Below, one piece after another: positions 7,925 through 16,915 of a stretch of DNA of 41,964 nucleotides. The stretch's first letter is position 1; the number at the start of each line of letters is the position of its first letter. This DNA comes from Alphaproteobacteria bacterium. Lineage in GTDB: Bacteria; Pseudomonadota; Alphaproteobacteria; Caulobacterales; Parvularculaceae. The position numbers were made by a program, and so were the translations under genes. The notes beneath the pieces are model-generated. The model did no database searches. It was given only the letters and a program-made list of their open reading frames with translations, and had not been told where the DNA came from. The stretch is from contig JAADIQ010000010.1 in assembly GCA_013151255.1 (NCBI GenBank), positions 1 through 41,964 on the forward strand. The letters run 5' to 3'.

Positions 7925-9579
7925 TGTATCGTTATGATGAGTTTGACGCGACGCTGGTTGGCGAACGGGTCGCGCAATTTCGCGGCCAGGTCGAGCGTCG
8001 GCTTTCCGGCGAGCTGAGCGAAGATCAGTTCAAGCCGTTGCGGTTGATGAACGGGCTCTATCTCCAGCTTCACGCCTATATGCTGCGCGTTGCTATCCCC
8101 TATGGCACATTATCGTCGCTTCAAATGCGCAAGCTAGCTCATGTCGCGCGCAAATATGACAAAGGCTATGGCCATTTTACGACCCGCCAGAACATTCAAT
8201 ATAACTGGCCGGCGCTGGTTGATGTGCCGGATATTCTCGATGATCTTGCCGAAGCTGAAATGCACGCCATTCAGACCTCGGGCAACTGCATCCGCAATGT
8301 GACATCGGACCAATTTGCCGGGGCTGCGGCTGACGAGGTCGAGGACCCGCGCATCTGGTGCGAGGTTATTCGCCAATGGTCGACGTTTCACCCGGAATTC
8401 ACATTCCTGCCGCGCAAGTTCAAAATCGCCGTCACCGCCTCGCAAAATGACCGTGCCGCAATTCGGCTGCATGACATTGGCCTGCGCATTTATACAAATG
8501 ACGCCGGCGAGGTTGGTTTTGAAGTGATTGTCGGCGGCGGCCTCGGGCGCACGCCCTATATCGGCCACACCATCCGCGAATTTCTGCCGAAGAAGCATTT
8601 GCTGTCTTATCTGGAGGCGGTGTTGCGGGTTTATAATCTCGAAGGCCGCCGCGATAATCTCTATAAAGCGCGCATCAAAATTTTAGTGAATGCCGGCGGC
8701 GTTGAAAAATTCACCGATATGGTGGAAGCGGAATGGGCGGCGATCCGCAAGTCGGAGATTGATCTTCCAGCGGAAGAAATCGAGCGCATCCGTGCCTATT
8801 TTGCGCCGCCGGATTTTGAAGCCCTGCCGGCTGAGAGCGCGGCGCTGGAGCAAAAGCGTAAAGGCGACGTTGCGTTTGCCCGCTGGCTTCGGGTCAATAC
8901 CGTCGCCCATAAAGCGTCCGGTTACGCCATCGTCAATATCTCGCTGAAGCCGGTCGGCGGCATTCCCGGCGATATATCCGATGTGCAGATGGAGGCGGTC
9001 GCGGATTTAGCCGCGCAATATTCGCAAGATGAAATCCGCGCCACGCATGAGCAAAATCTGGTGCTGCCGCATGTCAAAAAAGACGACCTCTATGCGGTGT
9101 GGCAAGCGCTTGCGGCGCAAGACTTGGCGACCCCCAATATTAGCCTGGTCAGCGACATCATCGCTTGTCCCGGCCTCGACTATTGCACGCTCGCCAACAC
9201 CCGTTCCATCCCCATCGCACAACGCATTTCAGAGCGGTTTGCAGACCTTGAACAGCAGGAAGATATTGGCGAGTTAAAAATAAAAATTTCCGGCTGCATC
9301 AACGCTTGCGGCCATCACCATGTCGGCCATATCGGCATTCTTGGCGTCGATAAAAAGGGCGAGGAATTCTACCAGATCACGCTTGGCGGTTCGGGCGCAG
9401 AAGATGCCTCGCTCGGCGAGATTGTCGGGCGCGGGCTGTCGTCCGGCGATGCGGTGAGCGCGGTTGAAAAACTGGTCGATTACTACCGTGAAAACCGTCA
9501 GGACAATGAGCGATTTATCGATACTTACCGGCGCCTCGGCGCAGACCCCTTCAAGGAGGCGCTTTATGCCGCTGCTTAA
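7924..9579 (+). CDS. cysI: Siroheme-dependent sulfite reductase (nitrite/sulfite reductase family)
   Basis: 551-aa enzyme reducing sulfite to sulfide. It has the two-fold ferredoxin-like and siroheme domains of the family (FTTRQNIQYNWPALVDVPD, TSGNCIRNVTSDQFAG). The four cysteines that hold the 4Fe-4S cluster bridged to siroheme are C415 and C421 (CPGLDYC) with C458 and C462 (CINAC). No flavoprotein cysJ is adjacent, so the electron donor is probably ferredoxin or a CysJ encoded elsewhere. A nitrite reductase role is unlikely because cysG and cysH flank it. It starts inside the GST stop and its 3' end overlaps DUF934 by 14 bp. Confidence 0.93.
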   Translation: MYRYDEFDATLVGERVAQFRGQVERRLSGELSEDQFKPLRLMNGLYLQLHAYMLRVAIPYGTLSSLQMRKLAHVARKYDKGYGHFTTRQNIQYNWPALVDVPDILDDLAEAEMHAIQTSGNCIRNVTSDQFAGAAADEVEDPRIWCEVIRQWSTFHPEFTFLPRKFKIAVTASQNDRAAIRLHDIGLRIYTNDAGEVGFEVIVGGGLGRTPYIGHTIREFLPKKHLLSYLEAVLRVYNLEGRRDNLYKARIKILVNAGGVEKFTDMVEAEWAAIRKSEIDLPAEEIERIRAYFAPPDFEALPAESAALEQKRKGDVAFARWLRVNTVAHKASGYAIVNISLKPVGGIPGDISDVQMEAVADLAAQYSQDEIRATHEQNLVLPHVKKDDLYAVWQALAAQDLATPNISLVSDIIACPGLDYCTLANTRSIPIAQRISERFADLEQQEDIGELKIKISGCINACGHHHVGHIGILGVDKKGEEFYQITLGGSGAEDASLGEIVGRGLSSGDAVSAVEKLVDYYRENRQDNERFIDTYRRLGADPFKEALYAAA

Positions 9580-10030
9580 ATTATTCGGATCCGACTTTGC
9601 GCCCGCGTTGGAAGAGCCATTGCAGGAAGTCAGCCTTGAAGACTGGTGCGATAACCCGCAAGCTCATGCTGACGCGACGGCGCTGGTCATCGAAAATGAC
9701 ATCGGCGTCGAGCATTTTGCCGAAGACCTCTCCAGCTTCAGGATTATTATTTTAAATTTTCCGACCTTCAAGGATGGGCGCGCCTATTCACAGGCGCGAC
9801 TGTTGCGCGAACGGTTTGGGTATACTGGTGAGATTAGAGCGCGCGGCGATGTGTTGCGCGATCAGGCCCTGTTCATGGTGCGTTGTGGTTTTGATGCGTT
9901 TGAATTTGCCGATGAAGATGCAGCCGCTGCAACCGCAGCGCTGGCGGAATTCTCCTTCGCCTACCAGCCCGCCGCCGACCGCGCTGAGCCGGTTTGGCGC
10001 CGCCGTCTTGACCGCCCCGCCGCAGCGTAA
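9566..10030 (+). CDS. DUF934 family protein (sulfur assimilation associated)
   Basis: 154-aa protein. The DUF934 signature region is clear: FPTFKDGRAYSQARLLRERF, then GEIRARGDVLRDQALFMVRC and GFDAFE. The family is almost always next to cysI and cysH and is often labelled an oxidoreductase of the pathway, but its activity is not established. The start is fixed by AAGGAGG at 9553-9559, 6 nt before the ATG, inside the 3' end of cysI; the 14-bp overlap implies coupling. The upstream extension of this frame within cysI is not coding. Confidence 0.9.
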   Translation: MPLLKLFGSDFAPALEEPLQEVSLEDWCDNPQAHADATALVIENDIGVEHFAEDLSSFRIIILNFPTFKDGRAYSQARLLRERFGYTGEIRARGDVLRDQALFMVRCGFDAFEFADEDAAAATAALAEFSFAYQPAADRAEPVWRRRLDRPAAA

Positions 10031-10043
10031 CGGATTTTTTGAC

Positions 10044-10784
10044 ATGACCATCAATCTAGCAACGCTGGCGCCGGCTGAAACGCGTCCGGAAACTGAACTC
10101 GACTTGCGCGCGCGCCGGCTGGCGATGCAATATTCCTGTTCGGATGCGCAAGAGATATTGCGTCACGCGATTGAGACAGAGTTTCCGGGCCGCATAGCGC
10201 TGGTGTCGTCCTTTGGCGCTGAATCGGCGGCGCTGTTGCATCTTGTGTCAGAAATCGACAAATCGGTTCCGGTGATATTTCTCGAAACCGGCAAGCATTT
10301 TGCGCAAACGCTGAGCTATCGCCGCAAGCTCGCCAATCAGCTTGGCCTTACCGACGTTCGCGATATTCGTCCGAAGACGGAAGATATAGAAACCCACGAT
10401 GCCGATGGCGGTTTATGGAAGCGTGATGCGGACGCCTGCTGCACGTTGCGCAAGGTCGAACCGCTGGCCGGAGCGCTGGACGGTTTTGACGCTTGGATAA
10501 CGGGCCGCAAACAATTTCATGGCGCGGGCCGCATCAACCTGCCGGCTTTTGAGGCCGGCGGCGCGCATATCAAGGTCAATCCGTTGATCCGCTGGTCGAG
10601 TGAAGCGGTCGCCGATTATGTTGCGGCGAATAATTTGCCGGCGCATCCGCTGGTCGCGCAAGACTATCCATCGATTGGTTGCTGGCCATGCACCCATCCG
10701 GTCGCCGCCGGTGAGGATGTGCGGGCCGGGCGCTGGCGCGGGTCGGCGAAAACCGAATGTGGTATTCATGGCGCCGCCGGCTGA
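10044..10784 (+). CDS. cysH: Adenylyl-sulfate/phosphoadenylyl-sulfate reductase with Fe-S ligands
   Basis: 246-aa PAPS/APS reductase giving sulfite, the substrate of CysI. The nucleotide-binding part has VSSFGAESAALLHLV and FLETGKHF. The catalytic cysteine C239 is in KTECGIHG at the C-terminus. It has CC at 132-133 and CWPC at 213-216, the CC...CxxC set that holds a 4Fe-4S cluster; such enzymes generally use APS with thioredoxin and do not need APS kinase. The ATG at 10044 lies 13 bp after the DUF934 stop with no obvious Shine-Dalgarno sequence. It is the last gene of the operon and converges with the hydrolase 12 bp away. Sulfate activation genes are not in the window. Confidence 0.92.
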   Translation: MTINLATLAPAETRPETELDLRARRLAMQYSCSDAQEILRHAIETEFPGRIALVSSFGAESAALLHLVSEIDKSVPVIFLETGKHFAQTLSYRRKLANQLGLTDVRDIRPKTEDIETHDADGGLWKRDADACCTLRKVEPLAGALDGFDAWITGRKQFHGAGRINLPAFEAGGAHIKVNPLIRWSSEAVADYVAANNLPAHPLVAQDYPSIGCWPCTHPVAAGEDVRAGRWRGSAKTECGIHGAAG

Positions 10785-10796
10785 ATGCGGCCCGCG

Positions 10797-11649
10797 TCAG
10801 TCGATTTCCATGAGGAACTTATCAAGCGCCGCCCAGGCGACCGGCTCGGTCATCATCGGCGCATGGCCGATGCGCGGAACTTCCGTATAGTCGAAGCCTG
10901 GATGAACTTCGCGCATTTTGTCGACGATTTCTGGCGACAGTAAATCGCTTAAGCCGCCGCGAAGCACCAGGGTCGGGGTTGCTTTAAGGCTTGCAAACGC
11001 CGGCCACAGATCCGGCGCGGCGCCGAGCTCCACAAGCGCACGGGCGATATTGGGGTCGTAATCTAAAACCCACTCGCCAGCGGCGGCCTCGTGGAAGGTG
11101 CGCCGGGCGAACACCAGCCAGTCAGCGTCGCTGGCATCCGGAAAGGCAACCTCGTTGACCGCCCGGATGCGCTGAGCAGCCTCTTCAAGCGAGGCCGCCG
11201 GCCCGGCGCCCGCGCCCGCGCCGACATAACCGGCGATGCGGGCCATCCCCTCCGGCGCCAGTTCCGGACCGATATCGTTGAGCACTGCGGCCTTAACGCG
11301 CTCCGGCGCAGAGCCGTGCGTCGCCATCGCCACAATTCCACCAAGCGATGTGCCGACAAAAATCGCCTGCCGGACGCCAAGTTCGTCCAGCACCGTCAGA
11401 ACATCATCGCGGTATATCTCCGGGTGGTAGTTGAGATAGTCCGGGTCCCAGTCCGAGCGCCCGCGCCCGCGCAGACTGACCGTAATAACGTCGCGGCCAG
11501 TGGCGGCAATTTTGGGCGCGAGATCATCAAAATCGCTGGCGTTGCGGGTCAGCCCCGGAATGCACAGTTTTCGCGCCGCCGTCATATTTTTGCACGGCAA
11601 TGTTCAACTCGCCTGCAACACTGATTAACCGGCTATCATATTGTTTCAT
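10797..11649 (-). pseudogene. Alpha/beta hydrolase with a 1-nt frameshift
   Basis: Most of the protein is intact from KLCIPGLTRNASDFDDLA onward: nucleophile S85 (GTSLGG; numbering from an internal start at 11600) and catalytic H246 (RIGHAPMM) are present. The normal N-terminus is in another frame: ATG 11649 reads MKQYDSRLISVAGELNIAVQ and KYDGGAK. The two join only if one A is removed from the A4 run (plus-strand T run at 11568-11571). Repaired length would be 283 aa, as expected for this hydrolase type, whereas a start inside the second frame lacks the first beta strands. It could be a recent mutation, a sequencing error or, less likely, a +1 shift during translation. The substrate is unknown. 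Confidence 0.75.
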
Positions 11650-12030
11650 ACCGTATTCCCGCATTGTGAGGCCGATTTTGAATGCTCTGCATTCGTTGTG
11701 GGCTTTACCACCCTTTGTGAGCACAAAGGCTGGTTCGTCTCATGTTGCGTTGCAACATAGATTCACCTTAATATTCTTTTAACCAAGATTTCCAACTCGT
11801 TACCGATAGCCGAAAATGCTGTTGCCATTTTGGCACGCTTTGCTTTCAAAGCACTACGGCTGGCGATCTTTTGTTGACCCTACTCAAATATCGCCGTTAG
11901 GTTCGCGCCAGGCGGGGGGCGCTTCCGCCGATATATTTGTGAATACTGGCTTACTTGATGTGACGCGCATCGATTTTGTCACCAGCAGATATGTCGGACA
12001 AGCTTCCCACGCAAAACCGGAGGGATGTAG
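11650..12030. promoter_or_regulatory. Divergent intergenic region with four inverted repeats
   Basis: No credible gene lies here. The region holds four perfect inverted repeats: CCTTTGTG-ag-CACAAAGG (11712-11729), ATGTTGC-gtt-GCAACAT (11742-11758), TGCCA-ttt-TGGCA (11823-11835) and GCTTTG-cttt-CAAAGC (11837-11852). The first two are 30 bp apart centre to centre, like paired operators. The last two are nearly contiguous and could be RNA hairpins in the 5' UTR of the TonB receptor gene. No known riboswitch fold was recognised. Confidence 0.5.
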
Positions 12031-12111
12031 TTGAACAAGTCTGTAAAGACGGGCGCTCGCTCGCTTGCTGTTTCCACATGCCTCCGAACCAACCGGAGGG
12101 ATAATAAATGA
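12031..12111 (+). CDS. Possible 26-residue leader peptide upstream of the TonB receptor
   Basis: A TTG at 12031 lies 7 nt after GGAGG (12019-12023) and opens a 26-codon frame (MNKSVKTGARSLAVSTCLRT, then NRRDNK). Its TGA overlaps the receptor ATG as ATGA. The AACCGGAGGGAT ribosome-binding context (12015-12026) is repeated exactly at 12091-12102 in front of the receptor. The frame runs straight through the hairpin that contains the receptor Shine-Dalgarno sequence and reads it as tandem arginine codons CGG AGG. It may be a true leader that couples translation, or the remnant of an older receptor start. No homologue was recognised. Confidence 0.45.
   Translation: MNKSVKTGARSLAVSTCLRTNRRDNK
12081..12099 (+). 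promoter_or_regulatory. Hairpin sequestering the TonB receptor Shine-Dalgarno sequence
   Basis: CCTCCG (12081-12086) pairs with CGGAGG (12094-12099) across a 7-nt loop. The right arm contains the receptor's Shine-Dalgarno GGAGG (12095-12099). The same CCTCCG could also pair with the identical CGGAGG at 12018-12023 ahead of the leader ORF, so two alternative structures are possible. Confidence 0.5.
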
Positions 12112-15100
12112 CAAGATCTATACGCTCACGCGCCTTGATGGGTGCGGCCGTTGCGGCGCTTGCGCCAGCGGCTCTTGTGGCGACGTCGGCTTTCGCGCCG
12201 GCTTTCGCGCAAGACTTCACGTCAGGGGGCCTCGACGGCAACGTGGCGGACGCTTCTGGCGCCGCTGTCGGCGGCGCTTCCGTTTCGGTGACGTCCAATG
12301 CTCAGGGCTTCACGCGGACGACCACTTCGAGCTCAGGCGGCACGTTCCGTCTTTCTGGCTTGCCACAGGGCTCCTACACCGTAGTTGTTACGTCGAGTGC
12401 GGGCACATCCACGCTTGATAATGTGCGCGTTATCGCGGGTACATCGACGAACTATACGTTCGTTGTTGGCGCCGTGGGCGATGAAATCGTTGTTTCCGGC
12501 ACCCGCCAGAATCTTGATTTCGCCAACACCACTGTCGGCGTAACCATTGACCTCGAAGAGTTGGTCAAGACTGTGCCGATCGCGCGTAACATTACAGCCG
12601 TTACACTGCTTGCCCCGGGCACAGTGCTTGGCGATAGCGCATTTTCAACTCTGGCCAATGGCGGTCAGAACCTGCCGGCGATCGGCGGATCTTCTGTTGG
12701 TGAGAACGTTTATTACATCAACGGGTTGAACCTGACCAATTTTGACAATGGCCTCGGCGGTTCGGTTGTTCCGTTTGAGTTCTATAGCTCTGTCGAAGTT
12801 AAAACCGGCGGGTATCCGGCTGAATTTGGTCGCGCCACGGGCGGTATCATCAACGCGGTTACCAAATCTGGTACGAACGACTGGAAAGCCTCCGTCCACG
12901 TTAACTGGTCGCCGGACGCGCTTCGTTCAGACTCGCCAGATACAATCCTTCAAGCGAACCGCGCTGATGAACGCGAATTGTTCAGCACAATCCTTGAAGT
13001 TGGCGGTCCGCTGATTAAAGACCGTCTGTTTGTTTACGGCCTTATGCAGCTCAACGACAACAAGGCGATTAATGCACGCAATGCATCGCCTTTCGCGACT
13101 GTGGACAAGTCGAGTGATCCATTCTGGGGGTTCAAGGTTGACGGCTATCTTACAGATGAACATCACCTTGAGTTCACCTATTTCGACACCAGCCGCAAGA
13201 CGACCCGGGACAACGTGTTTTTTGACAATGACAACGGAAACGTAGTCGATGATTCCTTCGGCACGGCGACCGCAACCACATTGTTTGAAAATGGCGGCGC
13301 AAGCTTTGTGGGTAAATATACCGGCTCCCTTACAGACTGGCTGACTTTGTCAGTCGCCTATGGTCAAAACGACGACAAGGGCGAGCAGATCCCAGGGTCT
13401 GCACTTTCCCGCGTCCGGGACCGGCGCACAGGTACGACACTTGAGCTCAGCCCGAACACCACGACCAGCGTTACTCGGCCGCGGACAACGGATCGTGAGT
13501 TTATCCGTGCTGATATCGACGTTCTGTTCGAAGCCTTTGGCGATCACCACTTGCGATTTGGGTTTGATAAAGAAAACCTCCTGTTCAACCGTACAACGGT
13601 CCGCAACGGACCGGCGAATGGTCAATTTGGTGGTCTATTCCCAGTGATGCCAACCGGCAGCTTGTTCCTTTCTTTTGAGCAGGCTACTGCGGCGTCGCCG
13701 CAGCTTGGCGGCACGTCTATATTGTTTTCTGGTGATGATTATGTTGAGCTGAACTACTTCAACTCGGGCGGTTCGTTTGAAGCTGAAAACACGGCTTTCT
13801 ACATTCAGGACGAATGGGATGTGACGGACCGGTTGACGTTGAACCTTGGTGTTCGCCTTGATCAGTTTAGTAACTTTACCGCTGATGGCTCTCAGTTCAT
13901 CGACTTCAACAAGGAAATCGGGCCACGTCTCGGGTTCTCTTATGATGTTTTTGGCGACGGGCGCGGCAAGTTCTTCGGCAATTACGGGGTCTATTATCTT
14001 CCCGTTGCCTCGAACACGGCCTTCCGTCAAGGCGCACAGGAGTTCTTTTTCCGTGAATTCTGGACTTTTGATCCTACTATTGGTGCCAATGGCATCCCAG
14101 TGCTTGACACCCAGATCCAAGGGTTCCCAACCCAAGTGTCATGCCCGTTCAATTTGACCGGCGCTAGCTCTGGTACGGGTTGTTTGGTTTCTGGCGACGG
14201 TTCCGTTCAGGACCCAACAGCGTCAATTTCCGGCAATCTTGAAGCCACCAAGGAAACTGAATTCCTTGTCGGTTACGAGCAACAGCTCAACGATCTGTGG
14301 ACTGTTGGCGTTACCTATCTTAACCGCCGTCTGAATACGACGGCTGAAGACATCGCGGTTGACGATTACATCAACAACTATTGCGACGATCCAGCCAACG
14401 GCGTTGATGAAAGTGTTACGGATTGCTCGTCGATCTGGTCTGGCTTCCACCAGTACACGATCATCAATCCGGGTAACGATTCAACGATCACTTTCAGTGA
14501 ATTGTTGCCGGGTGAAACGTCTCTTCGCACCGTGACCTTCACTGCGGCGCAGATTGGCCTGGATAAAGCTGAACGCAAATATGATTCGATCCAGTTCTCG
14601 TTCAACCGTGCCTTTGATGGGGTGTGGAGTGTTCGCGGGTCTTACACATGGTCAAACAGCCGTGGCAACACGGAAGGCTTTGTTCAGTCTGACTTTGGTC
14701 AGACCGATGCCGGCCTGACGCAAGACTATGATAAAACTGGCTTTCAGGACGGTTCATTCGGCAAGTTGCCGAACCACCGGGCGCATGAGTTCAAAGTCTG
14801 GGGCGGTTATAAGGTCACCGAGGAGTTGAGTTTTGGTACAAACATCTCGGTGCGGTCGCCGCGTAAGTTTGGTTGTTTCGGCCTACACCCAGATGCAATT
14901 GGCTTAAGCGCGTTCGATCCGGCTCTTCGTTCGCCAAACGGTCCAGGCGTTGGCCTGAACCTTTACGGCGCTGCGTCGCACTTCTGTAACCTCACGGGTA
15001 CGCCGGGCGGAAGTGTTGCCGTTCCACGTGGTACTGGGCCAGAAAGCGACTGGATTGCTAATGTTGACATGTCGGCGCGTTACGATGTCGAGTTGCCGAC

Positions 15101-15275
15101 AGGCACAGTGATGACGCTTCGTGCGGATGTATTCAACATCTTCAACTTCGATGGCGTGAGCATCGTTGATGAGTTTGGCGAAACGGGTAGTGGTTTGCCG
15201 CGCCCAGCTTTCGGTACGCCGTTGAGATACCAAGCACCTCGCTCGGTTCGGTTTGGCCTGGACATTAACTTCTAA
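12108..15275 (+). CDS. TonB-dependent receptor, Oar-like, with N-terminal carboxypeptidase-regulatory domain
   Basis: 1055-aa outer-membrane receptor. A signal peptide (cleavage probably after AFA at about residue 34) is followed by a carboxypeptidase regulatory-like beta-sandwich (about 38-120: GGLDGNVADASGAAVGGASV, SGGTFRLSGLPQGSY). The plug follows (about 130-260; VYYINGLNLTNFD, VEVKTGGYPAEFGRATGGII). The rest is the beta-barrel, ending in phenylalanine (VRFGLDINF) as outer-membrane proteins do. Start 12108 has GGAGG 8 nt upstream. The type is common in Caulobacterales and Sphingomonadales and usually imports glycans, peptides or similar large nutrients; the ligand is unknown. It is convergent with a TPR sulfotransferase, a frequent pairing, and is ended by a strong terminator. 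Confidence 0.92.
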   Translation: MTRSIRSRALMGAAVAALAPAALVATSAFAPAFAQDFTSGGLDGNVADASGAAVGGASVSVTSNAQGFTRTTTSSSGGTFRLSGLPQGSYTVVVTSSAGTSTLDNVRVIAGTSTNYTFVVGAVGDEIVVSGTRQNLDFANTTVGVTIDLEELVKTVPIARNITAVTLLAPGTVLGDSAFSTLANGGQNLPAIGGSSVGENVYYINGLNLTNFDNGLGGSVVPFEFYSSVEVKTGGYPAEFGRATGGIINAVTKSGTNDWKASVHVNWSPDALRSDSPDTILQANRADERELFSTILEVGGPLIKDRLFVYGLMQLNDNKAINARNASPFATVDKSSDPFWGFKVDGYLTDEHHLEFTYFDTSRKTTRDNVFFDNDNGNVVDDSFGTATATTLFENGGASFVGKYTGSLTDWLTLSVAYGQNDDKGEQIPGSALSRVRDRRTGTTLELSPNTTTSVTRPRTTDREFIRADIDVLFEAFGDHHLRFGFDKENLLFNRTTVRNGPANGQFGGLFPVMPTGSLFLSFEQATAASPQLGGTSILFSGDDYVELNYFNSGGSFEAENTAFYIQDEWDVTDRLTLNLGVRLDQFSNFTADGSQFIDFNKEIGPRLGFSYDVFGDGRGKFFGNYGVYYLPVASNTAFRQGAQEFFFREFWTFDPTIGANGIPVLDTQIQGFPTQVSCPFNLTGASSGTGCLVSGDGSVQDPTASISGNLEATKETEFLVGYEQQLNDLWTVGVTYLNRRLNTTAEDIAVDDYINNYCDDPANGVDESVTDCSSIWSGFHQYTIINPGNDSTITFSELLPGETSLRTVTFTAAQIGLDKAERKYDSIQFSFNRAFDGVWSVRGSYTWSNSRGNTEGFVQSDFGQTDAGLTQDYDKTGFQDGSFGKLPNHRAHEFKVWGGYKVTEELSFGTNISVRSPRKFGCFGLHPDAIGLSAFDPALRSPNGPGVGLNLYGAASHFCNLTGTPGGSVAVPRGTGPESDWIANVDMSARYDVELPTGTVMTLRADVFNIFNFDGVSIVDEFGETGSGLPRPAFGTPLRYQAPRSVRFGLDINF

Positions 15276-15300
15276 AGTCCAACGAACTGACAATTTTGGA

Positions 15301-15332
15301 AAAGGCGGCCTTTGGGCCGCCTTTTCTTTTTT
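15301..15332 (+). terminator. Rho-independent terminator after the TonB receptor
   Basis: AAAGGCGGCC (15301-15310), loop tttg, GGCCGCCTTT (15315-15324), then a T-rich tract to 15332. It lies 26 bp after the stop. The A/T-rich arms also allow it to act on the opposite, convergent transcript. Confidence 0.92.
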
Positions 15333-15414
15333 GCCTAAAAAAGTGTAATTCCCTACCGGTCGGGAGGCGGCTACCAAGTGAATATTACCGGACCACAACT
15401 TCTGTGAGTGCGCC

Positions 15415-16872
15415 TTAGCCCTGATAAGCTTGTCGGAATTCATCCAGATACGCATCATAGGCCTTGGCGCCGCCAACTTGTGCAGTTGAAATCGGCTGGC
15501 GCACCTGCTCGACGCTTGCGGTTAATACAGGTCTGGATTGTTGTTTGTGCGGCTCAAAAACGGCGTCCTCTTCACGCAACCCTATGTGGGAAAGTATTTT
15601 GGATATCCATTGTTTTGGTTCGCTAACAAGCTCTTCATAGGGAACGGTTAGTATTCGGTCAGGAAAAATATTCGTCCAATGCGTGTATAGCATATCATCA
15701 AGGCGAAAATAGCGACCAATATCGTCGAGTGACCAGGACCAGACAACATCTGCCGAGAAATAGTTTCGAAACACCGAAATGGCATTGTCTTCAGGGTTTC
15801 TTCTTAGCCAGATAACCTTCGCGTCAGGCATGGAGTGCAGTAACAGCCCCATAAACCTTGCGTGAGACAGGGTCTTGTCAACAATACGCCCATAGGGGCC
15901 AAATCGTTGGTCGAGCATTGTCAAATAGTCTTGCGCCACCTCTCCCCAAGGGTCTGTGTCGGTGCTGCGCTGCTGATAGGCGAGTGCGCCCTGGAAGGAA
16001 TAATTGCCTGCCGGGTGTAGCGCCGCCTTGAAAAGATTGAGCTCAGCCCCGTTTGTAACCTGTGAATGGCTGGTCAGAACTTGTTCCACAAGCGTCGTGC
16101 CGGAACGTGGTTTGCCGGTGACAAAGATAGGGCGGTCGCTATTGCAAAATGATGGCGTGAGCTTGGAGATATTCTCTGGGGTATAAAACTCAATAAGGTT
16201 TTTTGTAGATTTGGCGACCTCTTCGGCATTAAAAGCTCTTTCGTTCCGTCGGATCTCAGCGCCTTCGCTATAAGCCTGAAACGCGCGATCATAGTCTTGC
16301 GTGTCATGATAGGCTTTGCCCAGCGCATAAAAAAAAGTCGCCTGAGAAATTGGTGGCGCTTCGGAATATTTCGGGCGGATTTTTTCCATCCGCTTAAGGT
16401 CCGGATCGTCAGCGCTGAATTTTTTTATCATCGCCAGAGAAAGCCAGTTCTGACCCGTCAGCTCGGCCCTGTCTATGGTCTGGCGGATCAGCGGTTCGGC
16501 TTCATCGAAGTTGCCGAACTGTGTCGCCAGCGTGCCGCGCAAATGTAATATCGCGGTGTTTCCATCTTGTACGTCTTTGGGCAATCCATTGATTGCCGCA
16601 ACAGCTTCATCAGCACGCCCGCGCTTGGCTAATTCACTACAATAAGCCAGAAGGCGATCTAGCGTCAGGGGCGGTGTCTGCGCGTAGCGACGCATCGCCT
16701 CAACGGAAAGGTCAATTTCACCGATCTTGTCGCATAGCTTGGCGACGTTCCGCCAGCTATCCCCCGGCTCCGTATTTTCGCTCATGTAGCGGCGAATAAG
16801 TGCGACGGCAGGTCGTCTTTCGTGCTGTCGTAACAAATCGACCGCGTCATGAATTAAAGTCCGCTGAACCAC
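15415..16872 (-). CDS. TPR-containing sulfotransferase family protein
   Basis: 485-aa protein. Residues about 1-235 are helical tetratricopeptide-like repeats (AKRGRADEAVAAINGL, YALGKAYHDTQDYDRAFQAY). Residues about 247-480 are a sulfotransferase domain. The 5'-phosphosulfate loop that binds PAPS is PIFVTGKPRSGTTLVEQVL (about 248-266). A 3'-phosphate-binding stretch is DAKVIWLRRNPEDNAISVFR. It has no signal peptide. It faces the TonB receptor gene; similar pairs recur in marine alphaproteobacteria, though the acceptor is not known. PAPS use would draw on sulfate activation, upstream of the cysH pathway. Confidence 0.88.
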   Translation of the reverse strand: MVQRTLIHDAVDLLRQHERRPAVALIRRYMSENTEPGDSWRNVAKLCDKIGEIDLSVEAMRRYAQTPPLTLDRLLAYCSELAKRGRADEAVAAINGLPKDVQDGNTAILHLRGTLATQFGNFDEAEPLIRQTIDRAELTGQNWLSLAMIKKFSADDPDLKRMEKIRPKYSEAPPISQATFFYALGKAYHDTQDYDRAFQAYSEGAEIRRNERAFNAEEVAKSTKNLIEFYTPENISKLTPSFCNSDRPIFVTGKPRSGTTLVEQVLTSHSQVTNGAELNLFKAALHPAGNYSFQGALAYQQRSTDTDPWGEVAQDYLTMLDQRFGPYGRIVDKTLSHARFMGLLLHSMPDAKVIWLRRNPEDNAISVFRNYFSADVVWSWSLDDIGRYFRLDDMLYTHWTNIFPDRILTVPYEELVSEPKQWISKILSHIGLREEDAVFEPHKQQSRPVLTASVEQVRQPISTAQVGGAKAYDAYLDEFRQAYQG

Positions 16873-16915
16873 CCACTCTAACCTATTTTATTTTTCAAGA
16901 AAACGCGCCAGCGTC

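Noticed and set aside
11816-12034. 72-codon plus-strand frame upstream of the TonB receptor
   Set aside because: No Shine-Dalgarno sequence, no recognisable protein features, and it covers inverted repeats that look regulatory.
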